Shown here one piece after another: positions 49,904 through 59,764 of a stretch of 64,000 nucleotides of DNA. A program made the translations under genes and the position numbers. Source of the stretch: Nemorincola sp044225795 (GTDB taxonomy: Bacteria; Bacteroidota; Bacteroidia; Chitinophagales; Chitinophagaceae). The stretch is from positions 135,014-199,013 of the forward strand of contig JBGAIF010000007.1 in the NCBI GenBank assembly GCA_044225795.1, given 5' to 3'. Under the pieces are notes generated by a model. That model did not search any database. It was not told the origin of the DNA and saw only the letters and a list, made by a program, of their open reading frames with translations. How positions within the stretch are numbered: the stretch's first letter is position 1; each line of letters starts with the position of its first letter.

Positions 49904-50940
49904 TGAATAGCCGCGTGCTGAAATATGTGCTGCCTGTATTTGTATTCGGTATCATTCTTATCACATCAGGATTCAGGAAGAAGAATAACGTGCAATTTGT
50001 ACAGCCGAAGGGTTGGCCGAAGCCGGTGTATGACTTTTCGCAGAACGAGATTACTGATGCGGGGTTCAGCCTGGGAAAGAAGTTGTTCTATGATCCCATA
50101 TTGTCAGTAGATAATTCTATATCGTGCGCCAGTTGTCATGCCCAGTGGAGCGCGTTCACACACACAGATCACGCACTGAGCCACGGCGTGCAGGGGCTGA
50201 AGGGGAAAAGAAATTCTCTTACTTTATTCAACCTGGCCTGGAATAAGGCCTTTATGTGGGATGGCGGTGTGAATCACCTGGAGGTGCAGCCCCTGGCACC
50301 GCTTACCAACACGTCAGAAATGGGTACAACACTGGAAGCGGTAGTAAGGAAACTGGACACTGCGAAAGGATACAAGAGCCGGTTCTATGCCACATTCGGC
50401 GATAGTGCCATCACCGGGCAAAGAGTGCTGAAGGCAATAGCACAGTTTACAGGAATGTTTGAATCATTCAACTCCAGGTACGACAAATATATGCGGCACG
50501 AACCCGGAGGAGCATTATCAGAACAGGAGCTGAATGGATTGAAAATATTCAGGAAGAATTGTGCGTCGTGTCACGAGGAGCCACTGTTCACAAACTATAG
50601 CTACCAGAACACCGGATTGCCCGTTGACCCGGAGCTAAATGATTATGGCCGGATGAATATTACAAGAGATGCACAAGATTCACTGAAGTTCAGGGTACCC
50701 TCGCTAAGGAATGTGGTACTCTCCTACCCTTACCTGCATGACGGCAGGTTCCGTTCCATCAGGCAAGTGCTGGACCATTATACGGATGGTGTGGTGCAGG
50801 GGGCTACCCTTGCGGAACAACTTAGAAAACCAATGGTATTGAGTGACGCGGACAAGGAGGATATACTGGCATTTCTGAAGACGCTGACGGATGTGGAATT
50901 CTTATCGGATAAGCGGTTTGCACCCGACACTTCCCGGTAA
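49903..50940 (+). CDS. mbnH: MbnH-like di-heme peroxidase
   Basis: The 345-residue product has a hydrophobic N-terminus (signal or anchor) and two c-type heme sites, CASCH at 75-79 and 220-224. The rest of the fold includes HALSHG and LPVDPELNDYGRM, as in MauG/CcpA di-heme enzymes. MbnH uses a bis-Fe(IV)-type oxidant to make kynurenine in MbnP. It starts inside the TGA of mbnP. Heme attachment needs a cytochrome maturation system encoded elsewhere. A generic cytochrome c peroxidase is the main alternative, but pairing with mbnP favours MbnH. Confidence 0.82.
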   Translation: MNSRVLKYVLPVFVFGIILITSGFRKKNNVQFVQPKGWPKPVYDFSQNEITDAGFSLGKKLFYDPILSVDNSISCASCHAQWSAFTHTDHALSHGVQGLKGKRNSLTLFNLAWNKAFMWDGGVNHLEVQPLAPLTNTSEMGTTLEAVVRKLDTAKGYKSRFYATFGDSAITGQRVLKAIAQFTGMFESFNSRYDKYMRHEPGGALSEQELNGLKIFRKNCASCHEEPLFTNYSYQNTGLPVDPELNDYGRMNITRDAQDSLKFRVPSLRNVVLSYPYLHDGRFRSIRQVLDHYTDGVVQGATLAEQLRKPMVLSDADKEDILAFLKTLTDVEFLSDKRFAPDTSR

Positions 50941-50994
50941 TGAGCCAACCTGAACTCTTTGTCAGCAGTAAATTGTATTTTAGCATACAACAGT

Positions 50995-51618
50995 ATGAAG
51001 AAGAACTTATTTATAGCACTGGAAGGAATTGATGGCAGCGGAAAGAGCACGCAGATAAAATTACTTGCAGAAAGGCTAACACGGGCAGGCCATAAAGTCT
51101 ATGTAACCTGCGAACCAACGCCCGGCCCTATAGGTAGCCTGGCCAGGAGCATACTCAAAGGGACGGTAAAGGCGGACAACCGTACCATTGCCGGGCTTTT
51201 TATGGCCGACAGGCTCGACCATCTGACGAACGAAGAGAACGGACTGGTGAAGAAAATGGTGGAAGGATATACCGTTATCTCTGACAGATACTACCTCTCA
51301 TCGTATGCGTATCATGGCACACACATGGATATGAAGTGGGTAATAGAGATCAACCGAATGGCAGCAGAGATTCTGAAGCCGGATATCAATGTATTTATTG
51401 ACGTAACCCCTGAGGTGGCTATGGAGCGTATCAACGCGAACCGGGAAACCAGGGAACTCTATGAAACCCTCGACAACTTAAGGAATGTGCGGCAGAAGTA
51501 TATGGAGGCATTTGAATTGTTAAAGGACAAGGAAAATATTTTTATTGTTGACGGAAACCGTACATTTGAAGCCATTTCAGACGACATTTCGCAATATATA
51601 GTAACAACGAACAACTAA
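50995..51618 (+). CDS. tmk: Thymidylate kinase
   Basis: The 207-residue enzyme phosphorylates dTMP to dTDP. The P-loop GIDGSGKS (11-18), CEPTPGPIGS and DRLDH/SDRYYLSS (lid and DRY motif) are visible. The motif RNVRQKYMEAF closes the domain. ATG 50995 gives the normal N-terminus; the frame is open 12 codons upstream but without family similarity. A strong terminator follows immediately. The cluster upstream ends 54 bp before it, so tmk may be read from the same transcript or from a weak TATTTTAG promoter. Confidence 0.92.
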   Translation: MKKNLFIALEGIDGSGKSTQIKLLAERLTRAGHKVYVTCEPTPGPIGSLARSILKGTVKADNRTIAGLFMADRLDHLTNEENGLVKKMVEGYTVISDRYYLSSYAYHGTHMDMKWVIEINRMAAEILKPDINVFIDVTPEVAMERINANRETRELYETLDNLRNVRQKYMEAFELLKDKENIFIVDGNRTFEAISDDISQYIVTTNN

Positions 51619-51648
51619 AAAGAGAGGCGCCATATGGCGCCTCTCTTT
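51619..51648. terminator. Bidirectional terminator between tmk and giant adhesin
   Basis: 13-bp stem AAAGAGAGGCGCC/GGCGCCTCTCTTT, loop ATAT, T-rich flanks on both strands. It lies directly after the tmk stop and 18 bp before the convergent adhesin end. Confidence 0.92.
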
Positions 51649-51666
51649 ATTTACTTCGCTTCCGCA

Positions 51667-54600
51667 TTACCGTTTCACTACCACATGAAATACTCTAAAC
51701 TCGTCACCATAAGATACTTTGACGAGATACATAGCATTGGCTAATGTTTTATTAAGTATCACATGCTCCCCGAACAAACCTCCATTCATAGTCACCTTCT
51801 TCTTCATAACAACCTGCCCCAACATATCTGTGATGACAATGTTCACATGGTCGTCTGTAAGGTCCTTCAGTTTACCGCTGATGTCAAACTCACCATCATT
51901 CGGATTAGGAGAAACCCACACATTGTTGTCCGGGTCAATGACAGAAGCACTACCGTTCGGCACATGCATCTTCAGCTTGTTACCCGATCCTGTTTTCGGG
52001 AACGCACAAGGGTCGCTGCTGGTAACAGCGCAAGTAACAACATCACCATCAACAAAAACATTTGTCACGTAGGTGGCGTTAGTGGCGCCCGGTATGGCAA
52101 CACCATTGATGTACCACTGATAACCCGGTGCAGCTCCGCCATGCAGCGCAATGGCTACAAATGTGTCGAGTACACCATTTGCGACTTTCGGCGTTGTGAG
52201 ATAAATAGAATCTGTATTGGCCGATACCGGCGACACATACATAGTAATTGGAGAACTTACCGCCACAGGCCCCGTGAGGCATGTATAGTTACTTGTCATA
52301 GAGCATACAATGATGTCCCCATTAACAGGAATATATGAATAAGCAACACCCGTTGAAACATTCACACCATTCCTGTTCCACACATAGACCGGGGCCGTAC
52401 CGCCAAATAATGGGGAGGCCGTAAGCTTAGTATACGTGCCGGCACACACAGAATCAGACGGATCAGGTATAATACTGACAGACGGAGTCATCAGTGGTGT
52501 TATAAAAGTATGTGTAACAGAAATAGCTGTGTCGGGGAATGCACAACCATCACTGCTGAGCATCTTCACGCGAACAGCATCGCCACTTGCCGGGCTATAC
52601 GTGTACGACGGGGAAGTGCTCACTGCTGTGCCATTTACATACCATTCATAAGACGGAGTGAACCCTCCATTGACAGGGAATGGAGTGAAAGTGACAGAAG
52701 ACGTTGTGACGCACAATACCGAATCGGGTGTAGCCCCGATAGATACACCCGGGACCACAACAGGCAACGGATTTACCGTTACAACAACAGGCGAAGATAC
52801 CGACCTGCATATTCCTATGCCGGTGATCACTACTGTGAAGTTTCCGCTGTAATTAACCAAGTACCCGGAAGATGTAGCCCCCGGAATGTCTATACCGCCA
52901 TTCTGCCACTGATACAAGAATCCGGAACCGGTTGTCGCATTGAGCATCACATAGCCGCCGGTACAGAATGTAGTAGATGATGCCGGAGTAATAGTAACCG
53001 GCAACGGAGGGTTAACAGTAAATACAGCCGCCACACCCGCCACGCAACCAAAACCGGTAGTGACGGTATAGCTGGTAGTAGCTGTACCGGCAGCAACACC
53101 CATTGCAACACCCGATGAGCTGACCGTGGCAACAGATGTGTTGCTACTGCTCCACACACCGGACGGTGTAGCATCGCTCAAAACAGCGCTGACAGAGATG
53201 CAGGTATGCAGTGTTCCTGTGATTGCCGCCACTACAGGAAGCGGATTGACCGTAACGGGGTGCACAGCAGATGTGGTACCACAAACATTAGTAGCCGAAT
53301 AAGATATATTGGCCACTCCTGCAAGAACCCCATTTACAACTCCCAAAGAGCTAACTGTAGCAGTGACAGTACTGCCGCTGCTCCATACGCCGCCAGACAA
53401 TGCATCGGACAAAGTGATGAGTGAAGATTCACAAACAGCACCCGCACCTGTAATGGCCGGCACAACCGGCAATCCTATAACAGTAACCGTAGCCAATGCC
53501 GTACAACCCGCAGGCAGTGTATACGTAATAACTGAAGTGCCTGCCGAAACACCAGTAACAATACCAGAGCCCGGCCCGACCGTGGCCACGGCAGTGTTGC
53601 CGCTTGTCCATGAGCCTCCACCGGCATCTGTTAGCGCAGTTGTAGACGTAGGGCAGACCGTGAACACCCCTGTAACAGCGCCGGGAAGAGCATCTACAGT
53701 AAATACGGAGGTCATGTAACAACCTGTAGGCAGCGTATATGATATGGTACTTGTGCCTGCGACTATACCGGAGACCATGCCGGATACATCAATAGTGGCA
53801 ATAGAGGTATTACTACTGCTCCAGGTACCCGTGCCTGTAGCATCGCTTAAAGTTGTTGTGAATGTCTCACATACATGTGTGAGCCCGGTAATAGCGGCCG
53901 GTAGCGGATCGACAGTGACCATAGTCGTGGCTATACAGCCGGTAGATAATGTGTAGGTGACTGAAACTGTGCCTGCGGCAACGCCACTAAGTACTCCTGA
54001 CCCGGGACTGATAGTAGCCACAGCAGTATTACCACTACTCCACGAACCCCCTCCCGCGTCGCTCAAAGTAATTGATGACAAAGCACACACCTCTGTTGCG
54101 CCGGATATAGCTGCCGGCAAAGAATTGACTGTAAGCACAGATACAGTAATGCAACCTGTAGGTAAAGTATATGTAATGGCAGCAGTTCCCGCTAACACAC
54201 CAGTAGCCAAACCAGAACCGGAAACGATTGTTGCAACCGATGTATTGCCGCTACTCCATGTACCTCCCCCGGCATCGCTGAGCGAGGTCGTGAGCCCTTC
54301 ACAAACTGAAAGCGTACCTGATATAACCCCAGGCAACGGATCTACAGTAACAGAAGCAACCGCAATACAACCTGTAGGCAATGTATATGTAATAGCCGAC
54401 GTACCGGAGGCAACACCTGTTACCACGCCCAAGCCGGACACCGTTGCCACAGAAGTATTACTACTGCTCCAGGCGCCACCACCGGCATCTGTAAGTGCCG
54501 TTGTCAGTCCCGCGCAAACTTCCATAGTTCCCGTTATAGCGGAAGGCAACGGATTCACGGTTGCGGTAACTACAGTGATACACCCGGTTGATAAAGTATA

Positions 54601-57600
54601 AGTGATCGTACTTGTTCCGGCTGCAACACCGGTCATGAAACCCGAGCCGGAAACAATAGTGGCCACCGAAGTGTTGCTGCTGCTCCATGTGCCGCCGCCG
54701 GCATCACTAAGTGTAGTTGATAATCCCTTACAAACAACGGGAGCACCTGAAATGGCCGCGGGCAATGCATTGACCGTTGTGACTGCCGTAGCAATACACC
54801 CGGTGGGGAGCGCATAAGTGATCACAGCCGTGCCTGCGGCAACGCCGGAAACAAGACCAACGCCTGATACCGTAGCCACAGAAGTATTACCACTAGCCCA
54901 CGTACCGCCACCGGCATCACTCAATGCGGTGGTAAGCCCCGCGCAAACGGTAAGCGTGCCACTGATAGCAGATGGCAGAGGATTAACTGTAACTGTTGCA
55001 GTAGCCGTGCAACCGCCACCTAAAGCATATGTAGCCGTAGCTGTACCGGCAGCTACGCCGGTAAGCAAACCTGACACCGAATTTATTGTTGCTACCGATG
55101 TATTGCTTATACTCCATGCACCTCCTGTATTGGCATCACTAAGACTTGCATTACCCCCGGCACAAACGCTGAATGTACCGGTAATAGCAGATGGTACGAG
55201 ATTGACGGACATTGTCATGCTGGTGAAACAAGTGGTAGGCAATGAATACGTTATGACCGTAGTGCCTACTGACATGCCGGAAACCAGTCCCGAAGAAGAA
55301 CCAATGGTAGCCACAGATGTATTGCTGCTGCTCCATGTGCCGCCGCCGGCATCGCTAAGGGTAGTGGTAAATCCATTACAAACAGACGATGCACCTGATA
55401 TAGCAGAAGGCAACGGGTTTACGGTAAAGACAGTTGTAGCAACACAACCAGTTGAGATCGTATATGTAATAGTAGTTGTACCCGCAAGAAGGCCCGACAC
55501 GAACCCGGAAGAAGAACCTATGGTAGCTACACCTGTATTGCTGCTGCTCCATGTTCCACCACCCGCGTCACTGAGTGTAGTAGTAAGCCCGGCACACACA
55601 CCGCCAGAACCGCTTATGGCAGACGGCAAAGGATTCACGGTGACAACAGTTGTGACTGTACAACCGGCACCTGCCGTGTAAGTGACAGTAGATGTACCTG
55701 CTGCTACGCCGGTCACGATACCGGTACCCAAGCCAATTGTGGCTACGGATGTACTACCGCTGGTCCATGTGCCGCCGCCGGTATTGCTTAAAGTAGTAGT
55801 AAGGCCGGCGCAGACCGTTTTGACACCTGTAATGGCAGATGGCAACGCATTGACCGTAACAGCCGTTGTTGTGAGACAACCAGTAGCTAATGTATATGTA
55901 ACCGTAGCGGTGCCCGCTACCACACCATTCACAAGGCCTGTGCCGCTACCTACTGTGGCTATAGAAGTGTTACTGCTGGCCCATGTACCGCCACCGGCAT
56001 CACTGAGTGTGGTATTAAGACCAACACAAACGCTTGTAGTACCGGATATCGCTGATGGTAACGGATTAACCGTAGCCAGTACAGTAGCAACGCAGCCCGT
56101 AGGCAATGTATAAGTAATAGTAGTAGTTCCTGCAACCACACCCGTCATTAAACCACTTCCGGAGACGATAGTAGCAATGCTTGTGTTGTTACTGCTCCAT
56201 GTGCCGCCTCCGGCATCGCTTAATGTTGCGGACAGGCCAGCACACACGACAGGCGTACCGGAAATAGCTGAAGGCAAAGGATTGACGGTAACGACCGCAA
56301 AAGCCTGACAGCCTGTACCAAGCGTATATGTCATTGTTGCGGTACCGGGCGCCACACCACTAACCACGCCCGTGCCCGGCACTACCGTTGCTACTGAAGT
56401 ACTGCCGCTGGACCAGGTGCCACCTCCGGCATCGCTAAGAGTTGTAGTACCACTAACGCATACAGAGAGCGTACCTCCAATAGCCGACGGCAAGGGATTG
56501 ACAGTAACAGGTGTTGTAATAAAGCACCCCGTAGACAAAGTATAAGTAATAGTAGTAGTACCTGATACTAAACCTGACACTAAACCTCCACCCGATATAG
56601 TTGCCACTGTAGTATTGCTACTGGCCCAGGTGCCACCTCCGGCATCTGTAAGCGCCGTTGTAGCTCCTACACAGACATTTGGTGTACCGGAAATAGCCGA
56701 CGGTAAAGGATTGACCGTAACCGGTGTAGTAGCCGTGCACCCAACTCCCAATGTATAAGTAATAGTAGCCGTTCCTGAAGCCACACCCGAAACAACGCCT
56801 GTTCCTGAAACGACCGTGGCTATAGAGGTACTGCTGCTGCTCCATGTTCCGCCACCCGCATCTGTCAGCGCTGTTGTTGCTCCTACACATACATTTGATG
56901 TACCTGTAATTGATCCGGGAAGGGCATTTACCGTCATTACCGAAGTAATAAGACAACCTGTAGATAAGGTGTACGTTATTGTAGCAGTACCCGACGCTAC
57001 GCCGTTCACAACTCCGGAACCAAGTATCACAGTAGCCACCGAGGTGTTGCTGCTGGTCCACGTACCCCCTCCCGCATCGCTAAGTGTAGTAGATGACCCC
57101 ACACAAACACTTGTAGCACCGGAAATAGCTGATGGCAGCGGGTTAACCGTTGCCACCGTAGTTGTTGCACAACCCGTGGAGAGCGTATATGTAATTGTTG
57201 TTGTTCCCCCTGCAACACCTGCCAGCAGACCTGTACCCAAGACCACAGTCGCTATACTGGTGTTGTTACTGGTCCAGGTACCCCCTCCTGCATCGCTGAG
57301 TGTAGTGGACAAGCCGACACACACAATGGGAGTTCCGGAAATTGCCGAAGGAAGCGGATTGACGGTGACTACCGTTGTGGCGGTACAACCTGTGCCCAAT
57401 GTGTAGGTGATCGTGGTCGTACCACTACCGGCTCCTGACACTACGCCCGTGCCCAATACAACAGTTGCAATAGATGTAGATCCACTCGTCCACGTACCGC
57501 CTCCCGCATCTGTAAGTGAAGTACTGGAACCAACACAAACCGTTCCGGTACCGGTAATTGTTCCGGGCAGCGGATTGACTGTCACTACCGCAGTAATGTT

Positions 57601-59592
57601 ACACCCTGTGCTCAAGGTATAGGTGATCGTAGAAGTGCCCTGTGCCACACCTGATACAAGTCCGCCACCTGATATAGTTGCGATACCTGTATTGCTGCTG
57701 AGCCATGTACCACCTCCTGTGCCATCGCTGAGGCCGGTAGTAGCGCCAACACATACGCTCTTTGTACCTGAAATAGCTGCAGGAAGAGCATTTACTGTTA
57801 CCACTGCCGTATTGTAGCATCCGCCGCTAACTGAGTATGTGATCGTAGCGGTGCCGGCCGCGACACCGGATACAGACCCCGATGACGAACCAACGGTTGC
57901 AATTGAAGTATTACTACTTGTCCATGTGCCGCCGGTAGTGGCATCGCTGAGTGTAGTGCTGCTGCTGACACATACTGATGCAGTACCTGTAATAGATGGC
58001 GGTGTCTGGCAAACGGTGACATGCGCCCAATATGTATCCCATATATTGGCTGTGCTTGATGCCGCCTCCTGAATGGTCCAGAAGTCCTGCTGATTGATCG
58101 GATCAAGTACCGCCGAAGAGTAGTCGCCCCAGCGATTCTTTGTACCGCTATAAGTTTTATAATAACTGTTCAATCCATGTCTGTACACCACCGGTGTACG
58201 CATAGAGTCTGCGGCATCGGTGCTGAGCCTTAGTGCATAAGCTGCGCTCGGATATGTTGATGACGAGAAAGTGGAAAAGCCCACCAATGCATCATTGTTA
58301 GTATTTACAGCTACCGACGGGAATGCATAAAATGTAGACCCTGAAGCATCATCAATAAGTCCCACCTGGTTAGGATTGCCCAGTGTGTCTATCTGCCACC
58401 ATTGAATTGAAGCACGTGTTGGGTTCGCAGAAGAACTGTAAGGCAGAAATACCGTCTGTGCGAACCACAGGTAGTTATTCATAAAAACAACCTGGTCCAC
58501 GCGGTCATCATTGGTCTGCACCTTGTTGGACGTACTTGCCTGTGGCGCAAAGTCGGCACCGGTAGTCCCTGAAAACGCGTGTGACGAGTACCACCACTTG
58601 TTACCCGATATGGGGAACCCGACGGCACTCATTGATTCCGACCCGACAGCACCGGTTATCTTCCATAAGTGAACCGCACCTACCGTACCATTCCAACTCT
58701 CAACGGCGAACATACTTCCCAACGACGAACTATAGGTCATCGCGGGGCAAATCGTGAACGAACTTGACTGGGTAAACGCCGTATATGTTGCGCCGGTACC
58801 GGCCATCAAGGCCGACTTATCGAACACAAAGACCTTGGCCCCTCCATAGCCTGTTCCGGGAGAATTCTGGAATAAGTTGCCCGTTATCGTGACCCACTTA
58901 CCATTAAAACCCACATCGGGAAAGTCAAGCCAATATGTAGCAGCGGTAAAGGCACGTACGCGATACATCCACCAAGAGCCTGTAGGGTTACTCGTTTTAG
59001 AGACCGCAATAAGAATAGAAGTAGTATCTGATGAGTTATTAGCACCGGAAACAGCTACAATGAACCACTTATTTGCATAGGGGTCATAATGTGCACGGGG
59101 ATCGAACACACCATTGGCAGGGTTCACTGAACTGAAAAACGAATTCAACGAAACCGATGAAACAGCACCGCCTGCGCGCGTCTGGATCTTTACAGTACTG
59201 TTGATGGTTGTGACGCAGTAGTTAGAGTCGACCGCTCCGTGTGTATCAGGCGGTATCACCGTACTGTTATCCAAGGTTGACTCAAAGGTATCCGTAGGGC
59301 TTGGTGACACCGGCATATAGGGTGTCGGAGGGCCACTCTTCTTTGGTATGTAGAAACGCATCTTTGTGCTGTCGTAGATGCCCGGAGCCGGAGGCCTCAT
59401 GTCTACCTCATCTTCCTCCTCGATACTTACTTTCTTCAGCTTTTCGGGATGCAGTATGTGATATTTCACTAATTCCTTGTAGTCCAGCTCACCTTTTTTA
59501 GACTCGTGGCCATGCTCAACCGTCTGAGCCAGAGAAGCACTGCTCAGCCCTAAAAATCCAATCACAAACAGATAAAATATAGATCTTTTCAT
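51667..59592 (-). CDS. Giant Ig-like repeat T9SS adhesin
   Basis: The 2641-residue protein has a signal peptide ending near SLAQ, then about 500 residues of a propeller-like or beta domain (ANPTRASIQWWQIDTLGNPN). Twenty-three BIG2-like repeats of about 72 residues follow. Each opens [S/A]AISG..VC and has DAGGGTW, SNTS[IV]AT[IV], GTxxITYTL and a closing GC...TVNPLP. Three other Ig-like modules with paired cysteines come next, and a T9SS sorting domain ends it (SPNPNDGEFDISGKLKDL to RVFHVVVKR). It is exported and surface-attached, probably for adhesion. ATG 59592 is chosen; the TTG directly before it (59595) is less likely. A promoter box lies at 59613-59620. Confidence 0.85.
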   Translation of the reverse strand: MKRSIFYLFVIGFLGLSSASLAQTVEHGHESKKGELDYKELVKYHILHPEKLKKVSIEEEDEVDMRPPAPGIYDSTKMRFYIPKKSGPPTPYMPVSPSPTDTFESTLDNSTVIPPDTHGAVDSNYCVTTINSTVKIQTRAGGAVSSVSLNSFFSSVNPANGVFDPRAHYDPYANKWFIVAVSGANNSSDTTSILIAVSKTSNPTGSWWMYRVRAFTAATYWLDFPDVGFNGKWVTITGNLFQNSPGTGYGGAKVFVFDKSALMAGTGATYTAFTQSSSFTICPAMTYSSSLGSMFAVESWNGTVGAVHLWKITGAVGSESMSAVGFPISGNKWWYSSHAFSGTTGADFAPQASTSNKVQTNDDRVDQVVFMNNYLWFAQTVFLPYSSSANPTRASIQWWQIDTLGNPNQVGLIDDASGSTFYAFPSVAVNTNNDALVGFSTFSSSTYPSAAYALRLSTDAADSMRTPVVYRHGLNSYYKTYSGTKNRWGDYSSAVLDPINQQDFWTIQEAASSTANIWDTYWAHVTVCQTPPSITGTASVCVSSSTTLSDATTGGTWTSSNTSIATVGSSSGSVSGVAAGTATITYSVSGGCYNTAVVTVNALPAAISGTKSVCVGATTGLSDGTGGGTWLSSNTGIATISGGGLVSGVAQGTSTITYTLSTGCNITAVVTVNPLPGTITGTGTVCVGSSTSLTDAGGGTWTSGSTSIATVVLGTGVVSGAGSGTTTITYTLGTGCTATTVVTVNPLPSAISGTPIVCVGLSTTLSDAGGGTWTSNNTSIATVVLGTGLLAGVAGGTTTITYTLSTGCATTTVATVNPLPSAISGATSVCVGSSTTLSDAGGGTWTSSNTSVATVILGSGVVNGVASGTATITYTLSTGCLITSVMTVNALPGSITGTSNVCVGATTALTDAGGGTWSSSSTSIATVVSGTGVVSGVASGTATITYTLGVGCTATTPVTVNPLPSAISGTPNVCVGATTALTDAGGGTWASSNTTVATISGGGLVSGLVSGTTTITYTLSTGCFITTPVTVNPLPSAIGGTLSVCVSGTTTLSDAGGGTWSSGSTSVATVVPGTGVVSGVAPGTATMTYTLGTGCQAFAVVTVNPLPSAISGTPVVCAGLSATLSDAGGGTWSSNNTSIATIVSGSGLMTGVVAGTTTITYTLPTGCVATVLATVNPLPSAISGTTSVCVGLNTTLSDAGGGTWASSNTSIATVGSGTGLVNGVVAGTATVTYTLATGCLTTTAVTVNALPSAITGVKTVCAGLTTTLSNTGGGTWTSGSTSVATIGLGTGIVTGVAAGTSTVTYTAGAGCTVTTVVTVNPLPSAISGSGGVCAGLTTTLSDAGGGTWSSSNTGVATIGSSSGFVSGLLAGTTTITYTISTGCVATTVFTVNPLPSAISGASSVCNGFTTTLSDAGGGTWSSSNTSVATIGSSSGLVSGMSVGTTVITYSLPTTCFTSMTMSVNLVPSAITGTFSVCAGGNASLSDANTGGAWSISNTSVATINSVSGLLTGVAAGTATATYALGGGCTATATVTVNPLPSAISGTLTVCAGLTTALSDAGGGTWASGNTSVATVSGVGLVSGVAAGTAVITYALPTGCIATAVTTVNALPAAISGAPVVCKGLSTTLSDAGGGTWSSSNTSVATIVSGSGFMTGVAAGTSTITYTLSTGCITVVTATVNPLPSAITGTMEVCAGLTTALTDAGGGAWSSSNTSVATVSGLGVVTGVASGTSAITYTLPTGCIAVASVTVDPLPGVISGTLSVCEGLTTSLSDAGGGTWSSGNTSVATIVSGSGLATGVLAGTAAITYTLPTGCITVSVLTVNSLPAAISGATEVCALSSITLSDAGGGSWSSGNTAVATISPGSGVLSGVAAGTVSVTYTLSTGCIATTMVTVDPLPAAITGLTHVCETFTTTLSDATGTGTWSSSNTSIATIDVSGMVSGIVAGTSTISYTLPTGCYMTSVFTVDALPGAVTGVFTVCPTSTTALTDAGGGSWTSGNTAVATVGPGSGIVTGVSAGTSVITYTLPAGCTALATVTVIGLPVVPAITGAGAVCESSLITLSDALSGGVWSSGSTVTATVSSLGVVNGVLAGVANISYSATNVCGTTSAVHPVTVNPLPVVAAITGTLHTCISVSAVLSDATPSGVWSSSNTSVATVSSSGVAMGVAAGTATTSYTVTTGFGCVAGVAAVFTVNPPLPVTITPASSTTFCTGGYVMLNATTGSGFLYQWQNGGIDIPGATSSGYLVNYSGNFTVVITGIGICRSVSSPVVVTVNPLPVVVPGVSIGATPDSVLCVTTSSVTFTPFPVNGGFTPSYEWYVNGTAVSTSPSYTYSPASGDAVRVKMLSSDGCAFPDTAISVTHTFITPLMTPSVSIIPDPSDSVCAGTYTKLTASPLFGGTAPVYVWNRNGVNVSTGVAYSYIPVNGDIIVCSMTSNYTCLTGPVAVSSPITMYVSPVSANTDSIYLTTPKVANGVLDTFVAIALHGGAAPGYQWYINGVAIPGATNATYVTNVFVDGDVVTCAVTSSDPCAFPKTGSGNKLKMHVPNGSASVIDPDNNVWVSPNPNDGEFDISGKLKDLTDDHVNIVITDMLGQVVMKKKVTMNGGLFGEHVILNKTLANAMYLVKVSYGDEFRVFHVVVKR
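53000..58005 (-). repeat. 23 tandem Ig-like (BIG2-type) repeats
   Basis: About 5 kb of tandem repeats of roughly 216 bp encode the Ig-like units. Amino acid identity between units is high for consecutive copies (repeats 3-12 are the closest), lower at the two ends. The nucleotide-level conservation creates long open frames on the opposite strand that are not genes. Confidence 0.85.
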
Positions 59593-59612
59593 CAACCGTT
59601 TGATTTATTCAT

Positions 59613-59620
59613 CAAAAATA
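59613..59620 (-). promoter_or_regulatory. -7 box for giant adhesin
   Basis: Minus-strand TATTTTTG, 20 nt upstream of ATG 59592. Confidence 0.5.
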
Positions 59621-59714
59621 TAATTAAATACCCTTAAACGCAAAAGATAAAATGAACAGTGAATTAAAAATAATATAGACGTAATTACCGCCTGTATACC
59701 TTCGGTACAGATCA

Positions 59715-59742
59715 CAAAAAAAGGTGCCCGTTGGACACCTCT
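59715..59742 (-). terminator. Terminator after metalloprotease-adhesin gene
   Basis: Stem AGGTGcCC/GGaCACCT (one mismatch) with loop GTT, and seven T on the minus strand. It is 23 bp past the stop codon at 59765. Confidence 0.75.
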
Positions 59743-59764
59743 TTGTATATATTTAAAAATTCAG

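Noticed and set aside
53309..57622. Series of plus-strand open frames with a repeated HVPPPASLS-type phrase
   Set aside because: They are antisense readings of the Ig-like repeat array of the giant adhesin.
53000..58005. Regular 216-bp periodicity taken as a possible CRISPR or satellite array
   Set aside because: Units translate to Ig-like domains in one frame, with third-position variation. No spacers.
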